DNA from: Falsiroseomonas stagni DSM 19981
Lineage (GTDB): Bacteria; Pseudomonadota; Alphaproteobacteria; Acetobacterales; Acetobacteraceae
DNA length: 44,541 nucleotides
Assembly (NCBI RefSeq): GCF_900114315.1
Contig: NZ_FOSQ01000022.1
Span: forward strand, 1 to 44,541
Reading direction: 5' to 3'
The position numbers and the translations under genes are program-made. How positions within the stretch are numbered: position 1 is the first letter of the stretch; the number at the start of each line of letters is the position of its first letter. Of the stretch, positions 8,390 to 16,866 are shown piece by piece. The notes under the pieces were generated by a model. That model was not told where the DNA came from. It saw nothing but the letters and a program-made list of their open reading frames with translations, and did not search any database.

Positions 8390-9078
8390 GGCTGTGGTTC
8401 CGCGGATTCGAAAAGATCGAATCTCGCCCGATCCACGTTCAGCTTTCCCTCCCAAACGCCAATGTCGAGGCTTGCTCGCATCAGGCGCTTTGGAAAGTCC
8501 TTGAAGATGGCGAGCCGCACGGCGTAGTCGCGGGCCCAGGCGGTGCCCGTGGCTGGCATGGGAAGCCGCGCGTCGCCCGCGAGAATGGTCAGGATGTTGC
8601 CGTCGAACGTGAAGACCGCAGCCGCCTGTTCTGGCGCCGAGAGCGATAGCGCCACGAGGGTCTTGGCGGGCATCCGGAACCAATCCCGCGAGACGCTGCA
8701 GTGAGGCCGGGCGCGAAAGGCTGCCTGCTTCTGCTCCCACGGCAGATGATGCTTCCAGAGCCGGCCTTGTTCGAGCCATGCGATTGGCTTGGTCGGTTGG
8801 AATCGTGCGCTGACGGCGTATGCAATCCAGGCGACACCCTGTTCGAATGATTCCACGGCGATCGGTATCGACAGCTGGATCGAACCCAAGGCTCGGGGCC
8901 GTTGATCCTCCATGCCGGTGATCAGGAATACCGGGCAGAGATACTCGTTCGTGACCTGCGCTGCCTGGATGCAGAGATTGCCGGCGTTGAACCGAAAGCC
9001 CGGCGCCTGTTCGGTGATCGTGGTCCAGTCTTCGGCAAAGCCGATCTGCTGCAGGATGCTGCGCATTAAGACGCTCAT
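8386..9078 (-). CDS. Unrecognised 230-aa protein inside the restriction operon
   Basis: I do not recognise this protein. It starts at an ATG overlapping the hsdS stop by four bases (ATGA) and its stop overlaps the hsdR TTG start, so it is plainly a translated operon member. It has no signal peptide, membrane segment or obvious catalytic motif. The composition is that of a soluble mixed alpha/beta protein, rich in Trp and Phe (EDWTTI, AWIAYAV, RLWKHHLPWEQKQAAF, SRDWFRMP). Position suggests a role in assembly, control or specificity of the restriction complex, or a separate defence function carried by the operon. Codon use resembles its neighbours. Confidence 0.8.
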   Translation of the reverse strand: MSVLMRSILQQIGFAEDWTTITEQAPGFRFNAGNLCIQAAQVTNEYLCPVFLITGMEDQRPRALGSIQLSIPIAVESFEQGVAWIAYAVSARFQPTKPIAWLEQGRLWKHHLPWEQKQAAFRARPHCSVSRDWFRMPAKTLVALSLSAPEQAAAVFTFDGNILTILAGDARLPMPATGTAWARDYAVRLAIFKDFPKRLMRASLDIGVWEGKLNVDRARFDLFESAEPQP

Positions 9079-10415
9079 ACGGCTTCATCCACCGAGAGGC
9101 ACAGTCCGCCTACATCGATCTTTCCAGTGACGGCGGCGGAGATGAGGGCAGCGCGGCGTTCGCGGAGGAGCGCGATGGCCCGGTGGGCTTCGGTGGTGAG
9201 GGTGTCGAAGCGAGCCGCTTGACTGTCGATAGCCGCCAGAATGCTCGCCTGTTCGTTGGGCGGCGGTACCGCAAGGACGATCTGCTTGAATTCATCCCAA
9301 TAGAGGCGAAGCCGGAAGTCGGTGACGCCCTTTGAATAGCGGCGCATTTCCTCGATCGCCTGCGGCGTCCGCAGAACGAACTCTACGAAGGCCGTGCGCA
9401 GGTCGCCGCGCGGCCGTGCCACGACATAGGCTGGGCTCACCATGCCGGCGACTGCGACAGTCCCGAAGCCGCCCTGCCAAGCACGCATCATGTTGTAAAC
9501 GAGATCACCGACAGCGACCTTCTTGTACTTCGTTCGATCTTCGCTGCGCGTGACCTTGCGATCCATCTCGCTATCGGCAAGCTCGCGGTCAGACACCCCG
9601 TCATGGATCGAGACGCTGAGCACGGGGAGATCGTGCTCGCCTTCCTCAATGGCTTCTCGGAACAGCGCACCAAGGCGCAGCACCTCCCAATGCGCCGGCA
9701 CCTGCCCCAGCCACGCCACCCCGGAGTCTTTCATGGGCGCGCTGGCGTTGAGGCCCTTGGTGACGGCCTGGGAGATGACGGCCTGCCGCTTCTCCTTCAG
9801 CAGCGCGATCAGCCGCTCCTGCTCCGCCACCAGCGCGTCAATCTTGCCGGTCTCGCGGTCGAGGAAGGCGATCAGCGCAAGCTGCTCCGCGACAGAAGGC
9901 ACAGTCACCGGAAGGTTGGCGACATCGTCGAGGCTGAGTTGAATCTTCGTGCCGCCGTAGCATTGAGCGTCCAGATACGCCTTCCCCGCCGCAGACAGCG
10001 TCGCGTAACCAACCCATCGCGGAAGCAGCAGGTCGCCGCGCAGCCGTGCGAGCGCGACATGCTGGCTGACATAGGCGCATTCGAGCTTGTCGGGCACGAC
10101 CGCAACGGAGCCCATGAACGCGGTGATCGAGAACAGAACATCGCCTGGCTCGACACGCGTCCGCTCCCCTTCCGCGCCAGCGGGCACCGCAACGCGCTGG
10201 ATATCTGCAAGGTCCAGTTCCAGCCCGTCGCGCGGAAGATTCCCGATGCGGAGAAAGAGAGCGCCCTCGTCCGCGTAGTGATCCGCCCACCCGCGCGAGC
10301 CGCTGGTGAGGAAGTGCAGGTCCCGTTTGAGCGCAATCACCTCCCAGCCGACTGGGAGCGAGCCAATCCAGGGATTGCCACTCTCCCGATACGCCGGATA
10401 CGCCGGAAACGTCAT
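9075..10415 (-). CDS. hsdS: Type I restriction-modification specificity subunit S (HsdS)
   Basis: 446-aa DNA-recognition subunit with the usual two-fold layout. The first target-recognition domain starts at NPWIGSLPVGWEV and ends at PSVAEQLALIAFLDRETGKIDALV, followed by the helical spacer LIALLKEKRQAVISQAVTKG. The second domain starts at VAWLGQVPAHWEVLRLGALF and ends at PPPNEQASILAAIDSQAARF with helix LLRERRAALISAAVTGKIDV. Each half reads one part of a bipartite asymmetric site, which cannot be deduced here. Four-base overlaps link it to the RhuM gene upstream and the 230-aa gene downstream. Confidence 0.95.
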   Translation of the reverse strand: MTFPAYPAYRESGNPWIGSLPVGWEVIALKRDLHFLTSGSRGWADHYADEGALFLRIGNLPRDGLELDLADIQRVAVPAGAEGERTRVEPGDVLFSITAFMGSVAVVPDKLECAYVSQHVALARLRGDLLLPRWVGYATLSAAGKAYLDAQCYGGTKIQLSLDDVANLPVTVPSVAEQLALIAFLDRETGKIDALVAEQERLIALLKEKRQAVISQAVTKGLNASAPMKDSGVAWLGQVPAHWEVLRLGALFREAIEEGEHDLPVLSVSIHDGVSDRELADSEMDRKVTRSEDRTKYKKVAVGDLVYNMMRAWQGGFGTVAVAGMVSPAYVVARPRGDLRTAFVEFVLRTPQAIEEMRRYSKGVTDFRLRLYWDEFKQIVLAVPPPNEQASILAAIDSQAARFDTLTTEAHRAIALLRERRAALISAAVTGKIDVGGLCLSVDEAV

Positions 10416-11470
10416 GCCCCGCTCCCTCCGCGCGCCTTCGGCTTGCGCCGCTTCGGCAGGGCCTTCGCCGCGTCCTCCAATTGGCGCAGCGCCTCCGCCT
10501 CGCCTTCCGCTTCCAGCGCTGAGCGGCGGCGGGCCGCGTATGCCTCGTATTCCGCCGCGGCCTTGCGGTCCGCTTCCTCCCGCGTCACCCGCCCGGCATT
10601 GGGCAGCACGGCGCGGTCGTTGAAGCGCAGGAAATCATCCAGCCGGGTCTTCCAGTCACTTAGGAAAACCTGCTTGCGGCGCCGCGCCTGATCCTCGGCG
10701 AAGTCGAGAAACATCACCACGATGCGGTTCAACTCGGTGATTTCCGGCGCGGTCAGATAGTTCTTCGCCACAGTGATATCGGCCTTGCGCACCCGCGCGC
10801 CCGCCTGCGCCGTCAGGCCCATATTGGGCTTTGCGGCATCGGCGCGGCTCGCGATCAGTTCCGGCGCCGTCTGGCCGGTGGCGGCGAAATGCAGCTTGTT
10901 CTGCACCACCTGGAACACGGCCTGGGTCTCCGCCGCCCCCGGCACATAGTCAGCGGCCAGCGCGATGATCTCCCGCACCCGCAGATAGACCCGACGCTCA
11001 CTGGCGCGGATGTCGCGGATGCGTTCCAGCAGTTCATCGAAGTAATCCGGCACATCCGGCCCGGGCGGGTTCCGCAGCCGCACATCATCCAGCACAAAGC
11101 CCTTGCGAAGGTACTCCTCCAGCCGCGCCGTCGCCCATTGCCGGAATTCGGTACCGCGCGCGCTGCGCACCCGGAAACCGACGCCAAGGACGGCCGGCAG
11201 GCTGTAGTGCTGGATGGGGCGGGAGACCTGCCGCTTCCCCTCGGTTCGAACTATCAAGTAGGACTTGATAGTTGCCTCCGGGGTCAGCTCGCCCTCCGCG
11301 TAGATGTTCCGCAAATGCAGGTCGATGTTCTGCACGCTGGTCTGGAACAGCTCGGCCATCTGCACCTGCGTCAGCCACAGCGTGTCCTCGGCAAAGCGGC
11401 ATTCCAGCCGGGTGCGGCCATCCTCGGTCTGGTAGAGCAGCAGGGAGGAAGGCGGCGGCCCGTCGCTCAT
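10412..11470 (-). CDS. RhuM-family protein
   Basis: 352-aa protein of the RhuM family, first named from a Salmonella pathogenicity-island gene and often found beside type I restriction genes; its biochemical role is not established. The recognisable N-terminal part is DTLWLTQVQMAELFQTSVQNI, an HTH-like segment, then HLRNIYAEGEL and IQHYSLPAVLGVGFRVRS. The middle is helical (YFDELLERIRDIRASERRVYLRVREI) and the C-terminus is highly charged (RRRSALEAEGEAEAL, then KRRKPKARGG). Placement between hsdM and hsdS with four-base overlaps on both sides implies co-expression with the restriction enzyme. A DNA-binding or toxin-like activity is possible but not shown. Confidence 0.9.
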   Translation of the reverse strand: MSDGPPPSSLLLYQTEDGRTRLECRFAEDTLWLTQVQMAELFQTSVQNIDLHLRNIYAEGELTPEATIKSYLIVRTEGKRQVSRPIQHYSLPAVLGVGFRVRSARGTEFRQWATARLEEYLRKGFVLDDVRLRNPPGPDVPDYFDELLERIRDIRASERRVYLRVREIIALAADYVPGAAETQAVFQVVQNKLHFAATGQTAPELIASRADAAKPNMGLTAQAGARVRKADITVAKNYLTAPEITELNRIVVMFLDFAEDQARRRKQVFLSDWKTRLDDFLRFNDRAVLPNAGRVTREEADRKAAAEYEAYAARRRSALEAEGEAEALRQLEDAAKALPKRRKPKARGGSGA

Positions 11471-13305
11471 CCCGCCAGCCCCGCGATCATGGTCAGGATG
11501 CGGTCCGTGACGTGCTTGAGGTCGGCATCGATCGCCGCCAGCGGGCGCGGCGGTTCGAAGACGTAGAAATGCCGGTTGAAGGGAATTTCGTAGCCCGTGC
11601 GCGTCTTATCGTGGTCGATCCAGGCATCCGGCGCATGCGGCAGGACTTCGCGGGCGAAGTAGGTTTCCACATCCTCGGTGAGCGGCACGTTCTCGGTGTC
11701 GCGCAGCGCCGGGTCCGGCTGCGGCTTGCCCTTGGCCTTCCCCTTCTGGCCAAGAACCACCTGCCCCGCCGCATCGCGCAAGGGCCGCTCCACGGTGATG
11801 CTGCGGTAGCCGAACGCCTCCGTGCGGAACAGGCGTGACATCGGCGTCAGCTTCACGCTGCCGCCTTCCGGCGTCGGTGGCAGCGCTTCGCCGTCCCGCA
11901 CCACCATGCGGGTCACGCGGCCGTTCGCGGTGGTGACGGTGGCGAGCTGCGCCTCGACGCAATCGCCGAACAGCCGGGTCACGGCATCAACATCCGCCTC
12001 GGCCATTTCCCGGCGCTTGGAGCCGAGGCTCTTGCGCATCTTCTGCCACAGCGCGGAGGCGTCGATCAGCTGCACCAGGCCGCGGCGGTGGTCCGGCTTG
12101 CGGTTGGACAGCACCCAGACATAGGTGGCGATGCCGGTGTTGAAGAACATGTCGGTGGGCAGGGCGATGATCGCCTCCACCAGATCATTCTCCAGCACAT
12201 GGCGGCGGATTTCGCTCTCGCCCGAACCCGCGCCGCCGGTGAATAGCGGCGAGCCGTTCAGCACGATGCCGATGCGGCTGCCGCCATCCTTCGCCGGGCG
12301 CATCTTCGAGAGCAGGTGCAGCAGGAACAGCAGCGAGCCATCCGAGATGCGCGGCAGCCCCGCGCCGAAGCGCCCGGCATGGCCCAACTGCTCATGCTCG
12401 CGCCGGACTTCCTTCTCGACCTTCTTCCACTCCACGCCGAAGGGCGGGTTGGAGAGCATGTAGTCGAACTTCTGGGTCGGGTGCCCATCGGCGGAAAGCG
12501 TATTGCCGGGCAGGATGTTGCGGACGTCCTGGCCCTTGATGAGCATGTCCGCCTTGCAGATGGCATAGGCTTCGTCGTTCAGCTCCTGGCCAAACAGCGT
12601 GAGCGACGCGGCGGGGTTGTGCGCGCGCAGATGCCGCTCCGCTTCCGACAGCATGCCGCCCGTGCCGGCCGTGGGGTCATAGACGGTGCGGACCGCGGCG
12701 GTGCCGGGGCTGAGGATGTCGCTGTCCTCGATGAACAGTAGATTGACGATGAGGGTGATGACGTCGCGCGGGGTGAATTGCTCGGCCGCCTGCTCGTTCG
12801 AGAAGTCGGAGAATTTGCGGATCAGCTCCTCGAACATCAGCCCCATGTCGCGATTGCTGACACGGTCGGGGCCGAGGTCGAAGCCGAGGAATTTCTCGGT
12901 GATCTGGTAGAGCAGCCCGGCCTTCTTCAGGCGCTCGATCTGGTCGGCGAACAGGAAGCGCTCGAAGATGTCGCGCACCGCCGGCGAGAAGCCCTGCAGA
13001 TAGGCGGTGAGGTTGATGGCGATGTTGTCCTGGTCGCCCAGCAGCAGCTTCAGATCGAGCGGCGAGGTGTTGGCGAAGGGCACGCCGGTGAGGCGCAGGA
13101 GGAAGGGTTCGGGATTGATCCCCTTCGCTTGCCGCGCGGCCTGCTCGGCGAGAACGGCGGCTTTCGAGGGAGCCAGTACGCAGTCGAGCCGGCGCAGCAC
13201 GGTGAAGGGCAGGATGACCTTGCCGTATTCATAGGGCTTGTAGTCGCCGCGCAGCAGGTCGGCGACGGACCAGATGAGGGCGGAGAGGGATTGGGATTGG
13301 CTCAT
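11467..13305 (-). CDS. hsdM: Type I restriction-modification DNA methyltransferase subunit M (HsdM)
   Basis: 612-aa N6-adenine methyltransferase of a type I system. The N-terminal helical HsdM domain (LIWSVADLLRGDYKPYEYGKV) precedes the catalytic Rossmann domain, with the AdoMet motif DPTAGTGGML (210-219) and the catalytic NPPF (286-289). It methylates the hemimethylated site chosen by HsdS and is required in the restriction complex. The C-terminal third continues to HDKTRTGYEIPFNRHFYVF, common in this HsdM branch. Its start overlaps the stop of the preceding nuclease-like gene (ATGA), and its stop overlaps the RhuM start. Confidence 0.95.
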   Translation of the reverse strand: MSQSQSLSALIWSVADLLRGDYKPYEYGKVILPFTVLRRLDCVLAPSKAAVLAEQAARQAKGINPEPFLLRLTGVPFANTSPLDLKLLLGDQDNIAINLTAYLQGFSPAVRDIFERFLFADQIERLKKAGLLYQITEKFLGFDLGPDRVSNRDMGLMFEELIRKFSDFSNEQAAEQFTPRDVITLIVNLLFIEDSDILSPGTAAVRTVYDPTAGTGGMLSEAERHLRAHNPAASLTLFGQELNDEAYAICKADMLIKGQDVRNILPGNTLSADGHPTQKFDYMLSNPPFGVEWKKVEKEVRREHEQLGHAGRFGAGLPRISDGSLLFLLHLLSKMRPAKDGGSRIGIVLNGSPLFTGGAGSGESEIRRHVLENDLVEAIIALPTDMFFNTGIATYVWVLSNRKPDHRRGLVQLIDASALWQKMRKSLGSKRREMAEADVDAVTRLFGDCVEAQLATVTTANGRVTRMVVRDGEALPPTPEGGSVKLTPMSRLFRTEAFGYRSITVERPLRDAAGQVVLGQKGKAKGKPQPDPALRDTENVPLTEDVETYFAREVLPHAPDAWIDHDKTRTGYEIPFNRHFYVFEPPRPLAAIDADLKHVTDRILTMIAGLAG

Positions 13306-14360
13306 GGCGTGGTGCTCGCGGCTTCAGCTTTGTCGCGGAGCTGGTCGAGGGTGCGGCCATCCGGGAGGCAGGCCATGGTGTAGATGCGGATCGAGGTCCA
13401 GCCGGTGACACGCTGGCCCCAATCATTGAAGGAGAGGCGTTCGCCTTTGAACTCGACGGTCTGCCCGTCCAGCACCCGGGCGGCGGAGTCTTCGCGGCCA
13501 CGAATGGTGAGGGTGGTGCCAGCCGCCAGACGGCCAAGGGCGAAGAGGTCGTCCGTGGATTGCATGCGCCGCCGGGACGCCGCGGGCGCGGCGCCGTTGG
13601 TCGAGGTTCCTGCTGGCGGGCTGGCCGGCGGAGGGACCTGCCGGGCGCTCTGAATATCCGCAATCAGACCGGGGTAGCTGATGGTGATGTTGGCGCGGCG
13701 CAGCGACTTGCGGACATCGCCCAGGGTGAGTTGCGGGAAGCGCTTGCGGATCAGGCTCGCGAAGGCGTCATCCTGGAGGGTTTGCTCCAGCGCCTGTTGG
13801 ACTTGGCGATCGACGTGCCAGGCCTGCCAGAGTTCGTCGATGGCCCGCGACCGCATGTTGTCCCGGCTGAGGAGGTCAAGCACGCGCACGGCGTCGTCCA
13901 GGGTTTCGGGCTGGTCGATCGTCGCTGTGGCGAAGCGCTTCTCCTCCGCGTCGACCTGGGCGTGGACCTTGTAGATGCGCCACTCGGCGCCGTTGGTGAG
14001 GACGCACCAATCCACGCCGGCCGCATTGGCGTAATTCAGCGTCTGGACGATCCACTTCCGGTCATCGAGCGAACCGCCAAGCGGCTTGGCCTCGACGTAA
14101 AGCACGGGCGAACGGTTGAGGAAGAGCGCATAATCTACGGGATTGTCGCGCCGGTTGTGCCGATACTGGTTGCGGATTTCTGCGATATGGTCCCAGCCCA
14201 GCGCTTCGATTGTCGGCGTGATCAGAATTCGCTTGGTATCTTCCTCCAATACCTGGCCGCCATCGGCCCGCAGGCGGGCGATGCTGGCCGCGACCTGCCG
14301 CAGCGCCGCATGCAGTGGCCCAGGGCCGTTGGCGCCTGGAGGGGTTGAGGTACGCGACAT
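13302..14360 (-). CDS. HsdR_N-like nuclease domain protein with RAMA-like C-terminus
   Basis: Predicted 352-aa protein, first gene of the restriction operon. Its N-terminal domain resembles the type I R-subunit nuclease domain: EEDTKRILITPTIEALGWD, then NPVDYALFLNRSPVLYVEAK with D77, E90 and K92. No helicase motor follows. The last 85 residues (LFALGRLAAGTTLTI, then GQRVTGWTS, then LPDGRTLDQLRDKA) resemble RAMA, a domain proposed to read modified DNA; that match is by eye. The ATG at 14360 is preferred over one at 14447, because the latter coincides with the -35 element of a good promoter. It could be a modification-sensing nuclease or a regulator of the adjacent system. Confidence 0.8.
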   Translation of the reverse strand: MSRTSTPPGANGPGPLHAALRQVAASIARLRADGGQVLEEDTKRILITPTIEALGWDHIAEIRNQYRHNRRDNPVDYALFLNRSPVLYVEAKPLGGSLDDRKWIVQTLNYANAAGVDWCVLTNGAEWRIYKVHAQVDAEEKRFATATIDQPETLDDAVRVLDLLSRDNMRSRAIDELWQAWHVDRQVQQALEQTLQDDAFASLIRKRFPQLTLGDVRKSLRRANITISYPGLIADIQSARQVPPPASPPAGTSTNGAAPAASRRRMQSTDDLFALGRLAAGTTLTIRGREDSAARVLDGQTVEFKGERLSFNDWGQRVTGWTSIRIYTMACLPDGRTLDQLRDKAEAASTTP

Positions 14361-14418
14361 CGGGGCAATCGACTCCGGCGGCGCCACGGCGCCTGCCGGT
14401 GACGTCCAAGTATTGATC

Positions 14419-14447
14419 ATTGTGCCCAAGGATAAACGCGCTGTCAT
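14419..14447 (-). promoter_or_regulatory. Candidate promoter of the restriction operon
   Basis: On the minus strand ATGACA (14447-14442) is followed after exactly 17 bases by CACAAT (14424-14419), giving 5/6 and 4/6 matches to the sigma-70 -35 and -10 boxes. Transcription would begin near 14412, about 50 bases before the ATG at 14360. Confidence 0.45.
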
Positions 14448-14531
14448 CCATCGCGCGGTCGGTCCGGGCGAAGTTCAGGCTGGTCGGCGTGGCTCTTCCC
14501 GCTGATTCGAGCCCATTGCATCATCGCAAGC

Positions 14532-16538
14532 ATGCCCCGCCGCCGTGACATTCTGAGCGCCGTTTCGGCCCTGGCGGCTCGGGTGGGCGCTGTTGCGCCG
14601 GCGCCACCGCCCCCGGCAATGGTGGCGGCCCCTCTGGCCGCCACCGCGAAGCGGGCACCGTTGCCCCTCGGGGACGCCTCGGTCGTCGGCACACGGTACC
14701 ACGCCGCCCCGCGCGTTGCCGCGCGGTTGCGGGCCGGGCAGGCCCTGCTGCTGCGGCGCGAACCGGCGAATACGCGGGATCCCTGGGCCGTCGCCATCCA
14801 CACGCCGGAGGGTGATCGGCTTGGCTACCTGCCCCGGGGCGAGAATCGCCGCATTGCCGAGATCTTGGACGCGGGTGGTCGGATCGAGGCCGAGATGCTG
14901 GACGGCCATCCGTTCGAGGCCACGCCAGGGAACTGGCGGATCGCCGCCCGCCTGTCGCTGGTGGATGCCGGACCCTTGGAAGCCAGCCCAGCCGACGCGC
15001 TAGATCAGGTGGCGAATCTGCTCCAGGCCCAGCCGCTCATGGCGGAGCGGTTCAGCGGACCCGACACGGGCGGGCGCGCCGTGATGCTGACCGGTCCCTG
15101 CGCTGGTTGGCAGCGGACCAAGGAAGTCGAGTGGGTGCCACCGGGTGCCCTGCCGTTGCCCTCCTGGCAGGTTGTCGCGCAGGACTACCGTCTGGTCGGC
15201 GGCGAAGCGGCCCGGATCCAGACAGCCCGCGCCCTGGCAGAGGCCAAGCGGCTCGGGATTGCCATGCCCGGGGTGGAGCCCGCCTTGGCACCCCCCACCC
15301 CCGCTGTGCTGGCCAAGCCGGCGGAGCGGCCGAGGCCCCTGTTACGCGGCTGGCTGCCGGCGCCTGGCCGCAGCCTCGATGCGGCGAAGGACGCGCTGCG
15401 ATACCTCAAGCTGCGCCAGGCGCACGACGACCGGCGCGGCCCGAACACCGTGCTGGTCCTGGACCGGCAAGACCGTGCGGTGGGAACGCTGCCGCGGCAG
15501 GCGGGTGAGATCATCTCCCGCCTGATCGGGGAAGGCTATGAGGTCGCGATCTTCGCCCGCGACCCCGGCCCGCAGGCAACCGCCGAGGGCCATGTCAGCG
15601 TGCCCTACGAGATTTGCCTGCGCGGCGACGACCCTCCGCATATCGCGCGGAACAGGGCAGAGCTTCTGCTGCATCTCGCCCGCGTGGTGCCGGAGGCCTG
15701 GGATGTGGAGCGGCAGTTCGGAATGTCGCCGCCCGGTCTGCTCTGGCGCTTCCTGGAGCGCGCATCGCCAATCGCCCATCGAAATGGGGGACGGCTGACA
15801 GTCGCACAGGCGGAGGAGATCCTCGCCTGGGCGACGCCAGCACCAGAGGCGGACCACGACCCGGCCAGCACGCAGGTGCCCGAGCCGCGGCGTCCTGCGC
15901 GCACCCGGGAGGGCATCGGCGATGCCCTGTCACCCAAGCGCCGGGGACGTGGGATGCCGTTACCCCAGCGCCTGCGGATGGTGGCGATGAGGCTCGAGGC
16001 CGGATTGCGCGAAACCCCGCAGCGCTTTGTCCCGGTGGCGGCCTATGTCGCGGGTCTCAGCATGCGCGCCAAGCGGCGCTTCATGCAGTCGCTGATCATC
16101 GAGACCTTGGTTGAGGCGGTGCTGGACCCGAACTGCCCGGAGGCGGTCTGCCGCCTTCTCATCGAGGCGCGTGATCTTACGCGGGCTGATTGCGCTGATC
16201 GCACGGGGCGGCGTCGCGCCCTGCTGGAGGCCGCCAGGCTGGCCGCCCCGCCGCTGCGTCGGCGTCGGAGCATTCACTGCCATGGCGCCGTCACGACGGA
16301 TCGGCGGCTATTGTTTCTCCGCGCCATCCTCACCGAACGCGAGGACAAGACTTTCGGCGTAGCGACGCTGCGGTGGGCAATCGCCTACGCCATGGCCGAC
16401 TACGATCGCGATCACTTCGTCATGCAGGGCGCCCATCTCGGGCGCCGCGTGCGGCGATTGGCAGATTGGGTGGAGGCGGAGATGGCGACCACTGCCGGTC
16501 TCGCTGTCGAGCCCATTCGATGGGGAACGGCTCCATGA
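14532..16538 (+). CDS. HIRAN-domain protein, possibly with two HIRAN units
   Basis: 668-aa protein divergent from the restriction operon. Residues about 49-124 form a HIRAN domain: SVVGTRYHAAP, LLLRREPANTRDPWAVAI, and DRLGYLPRGENRRIAEIL. HIRAN domains bind DNA ends or stalled forks in HLTF/Rad5-type proteins, and stand-alone bacterial versions exist. A segment near 270-345 repeats the pattern weakly (VLVLDRQDRAVGTLPRQAGE, then GYEVAIFAR), suggesting a degenerate second copy. The C-terminal half is helical, basic and unrecognised (RRGRGMPLPQRLRMVAMRLE). There is no helicase or nuclease motif. The last 119 bases overlap the convergent HTH gene. Neighbourhood suggests a DNA-damage or defence role, but this is inference. 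Confidence 0.8.
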   Translation: MPRRRDILSAVSALAARVGAVAPAPPPPAMVAAPLAATAKRAPLPLGDASVVGTRYHAAPRVAARLRAGQALLLRREPANTRDPWAVAIHTPEGDRLGYLPRGENRRIAEILDAGGRIEAEMLDGHPFEATPGNWRIAARLSLVDAGPLEASPADALDQVANLLQAQPLMAERFSGPDTGGRAVMLTGPCAGWQRTKEVEWVPPGALPLPSWQVVAQDYRLVGGEAARIQTARALAEAKRLGIAMPGVEPALAPPTPAVLAKPAERPRPLLRGWLPAPGRSLDAAKDALRYLKLRQAHDDRRGPNTVLVLDRQDRAVGTLPRQAGEIISRLIGEGYEVAIFARDPGPQATAEGHVSVPYEICLRGDDPPHIARNRAELLLHLARVVPEAWDVERQFGMSPPGLLWRFLERASPIAHRNGGRLTVAQAEEILAWATPAPEADHDPASTQVPEPRRPARTREGIGDALSPKRRGRGMPLPQRLRMVAMRLEAGLRETPQRFVPVAAYVAGLSMRAKRRFMQSLIIETLVEAVLDPNCPEAVCRLLIEARDLTRADCADRTGRRRALLEAARLAAPPLRRRRSIHCHGAVTTDRRLLFLRAILTEREDKTFGVATLRWAIAYAMADYDRDHFVMQGAHLGRRVRRLADWVEAEMATTAGLAVEPIRWGTAP

Positions 16539-16866
16539 GCGCGGTAAGTGATGCGCCGTCGGTCGTGTGGCCATCGAGCACGCTCTCGATGATATCGGGG
16601 GCGAGAAGCGTTAGCCTCAGCAGACTGCCAAGATATCCGCGGTCCAGCTTTTCGACGGCTGCCAATTCGGTGATCGAGGCGTAGCGCCCCTCGTCCAGCA
16701 TCCGCTGATAGCGAAACGCCCGCGCCAGCGCCTTCACCAGCGCCGGGTCAGCCCGCGTCGTGGCCGGCGCTATGCCATCGGTCATCGGCGTCACGACCGT
16801 CTTCCGCCCCGGCCGGTGCCGAATGGCCAGCGGCACGCGGACCGTGATGCTGGTGGCTGCCGTCAT
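16420..16866 (-). CDS. ParB/KorB-like HTH protein of the recombinase cassette
   Basis: 148-aa small DNA-binding protein. The core SITELAAVEKLDRGYLGSLLRLTLLAPDIIESVLDG reads as a ParB/KorB-type helix-turn-helix, and LMEPFPIEWARQ is the usual end of this family of recombinase-linked proteins. The final 25 or so residues (SPSPPPPNLPIAARG) look like read-through into sequence antisense to the HIRAN gene. Its start overlaps the recombinase stop by four bases. It may help recombinase expression or site choice; function is not established. A very proline- and arginine-rich tail is the odd feature. Confidence 0.75.
   Translation of the reverse strand: MTAATSITVRVPLAIRHRPGRKTVVTPMTDGIAPATTRADPALVKALARAFRYQRMLDEGRYASITELAAVEKLDRGYLGSLLRLTLLAPDIIESVLDGHTTDGASLTALMEPFPIEWARQRDRQWSPSPPPPNLPIAARGARDGRPA

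Noticed and set aside
5987-8527. 846-codon plus-strand open frame
   Set aside because: It is fully antisense to hsdR, whose motifs are unmistakable. Long shadow frames are normal at this GC content.
16507-16866. Integrase-type att direct repeats beside the recombinase
   Set aside because: Serine integrases use a two-base core, and I could see no longer repeat; the right end of the prophage is outside the window.
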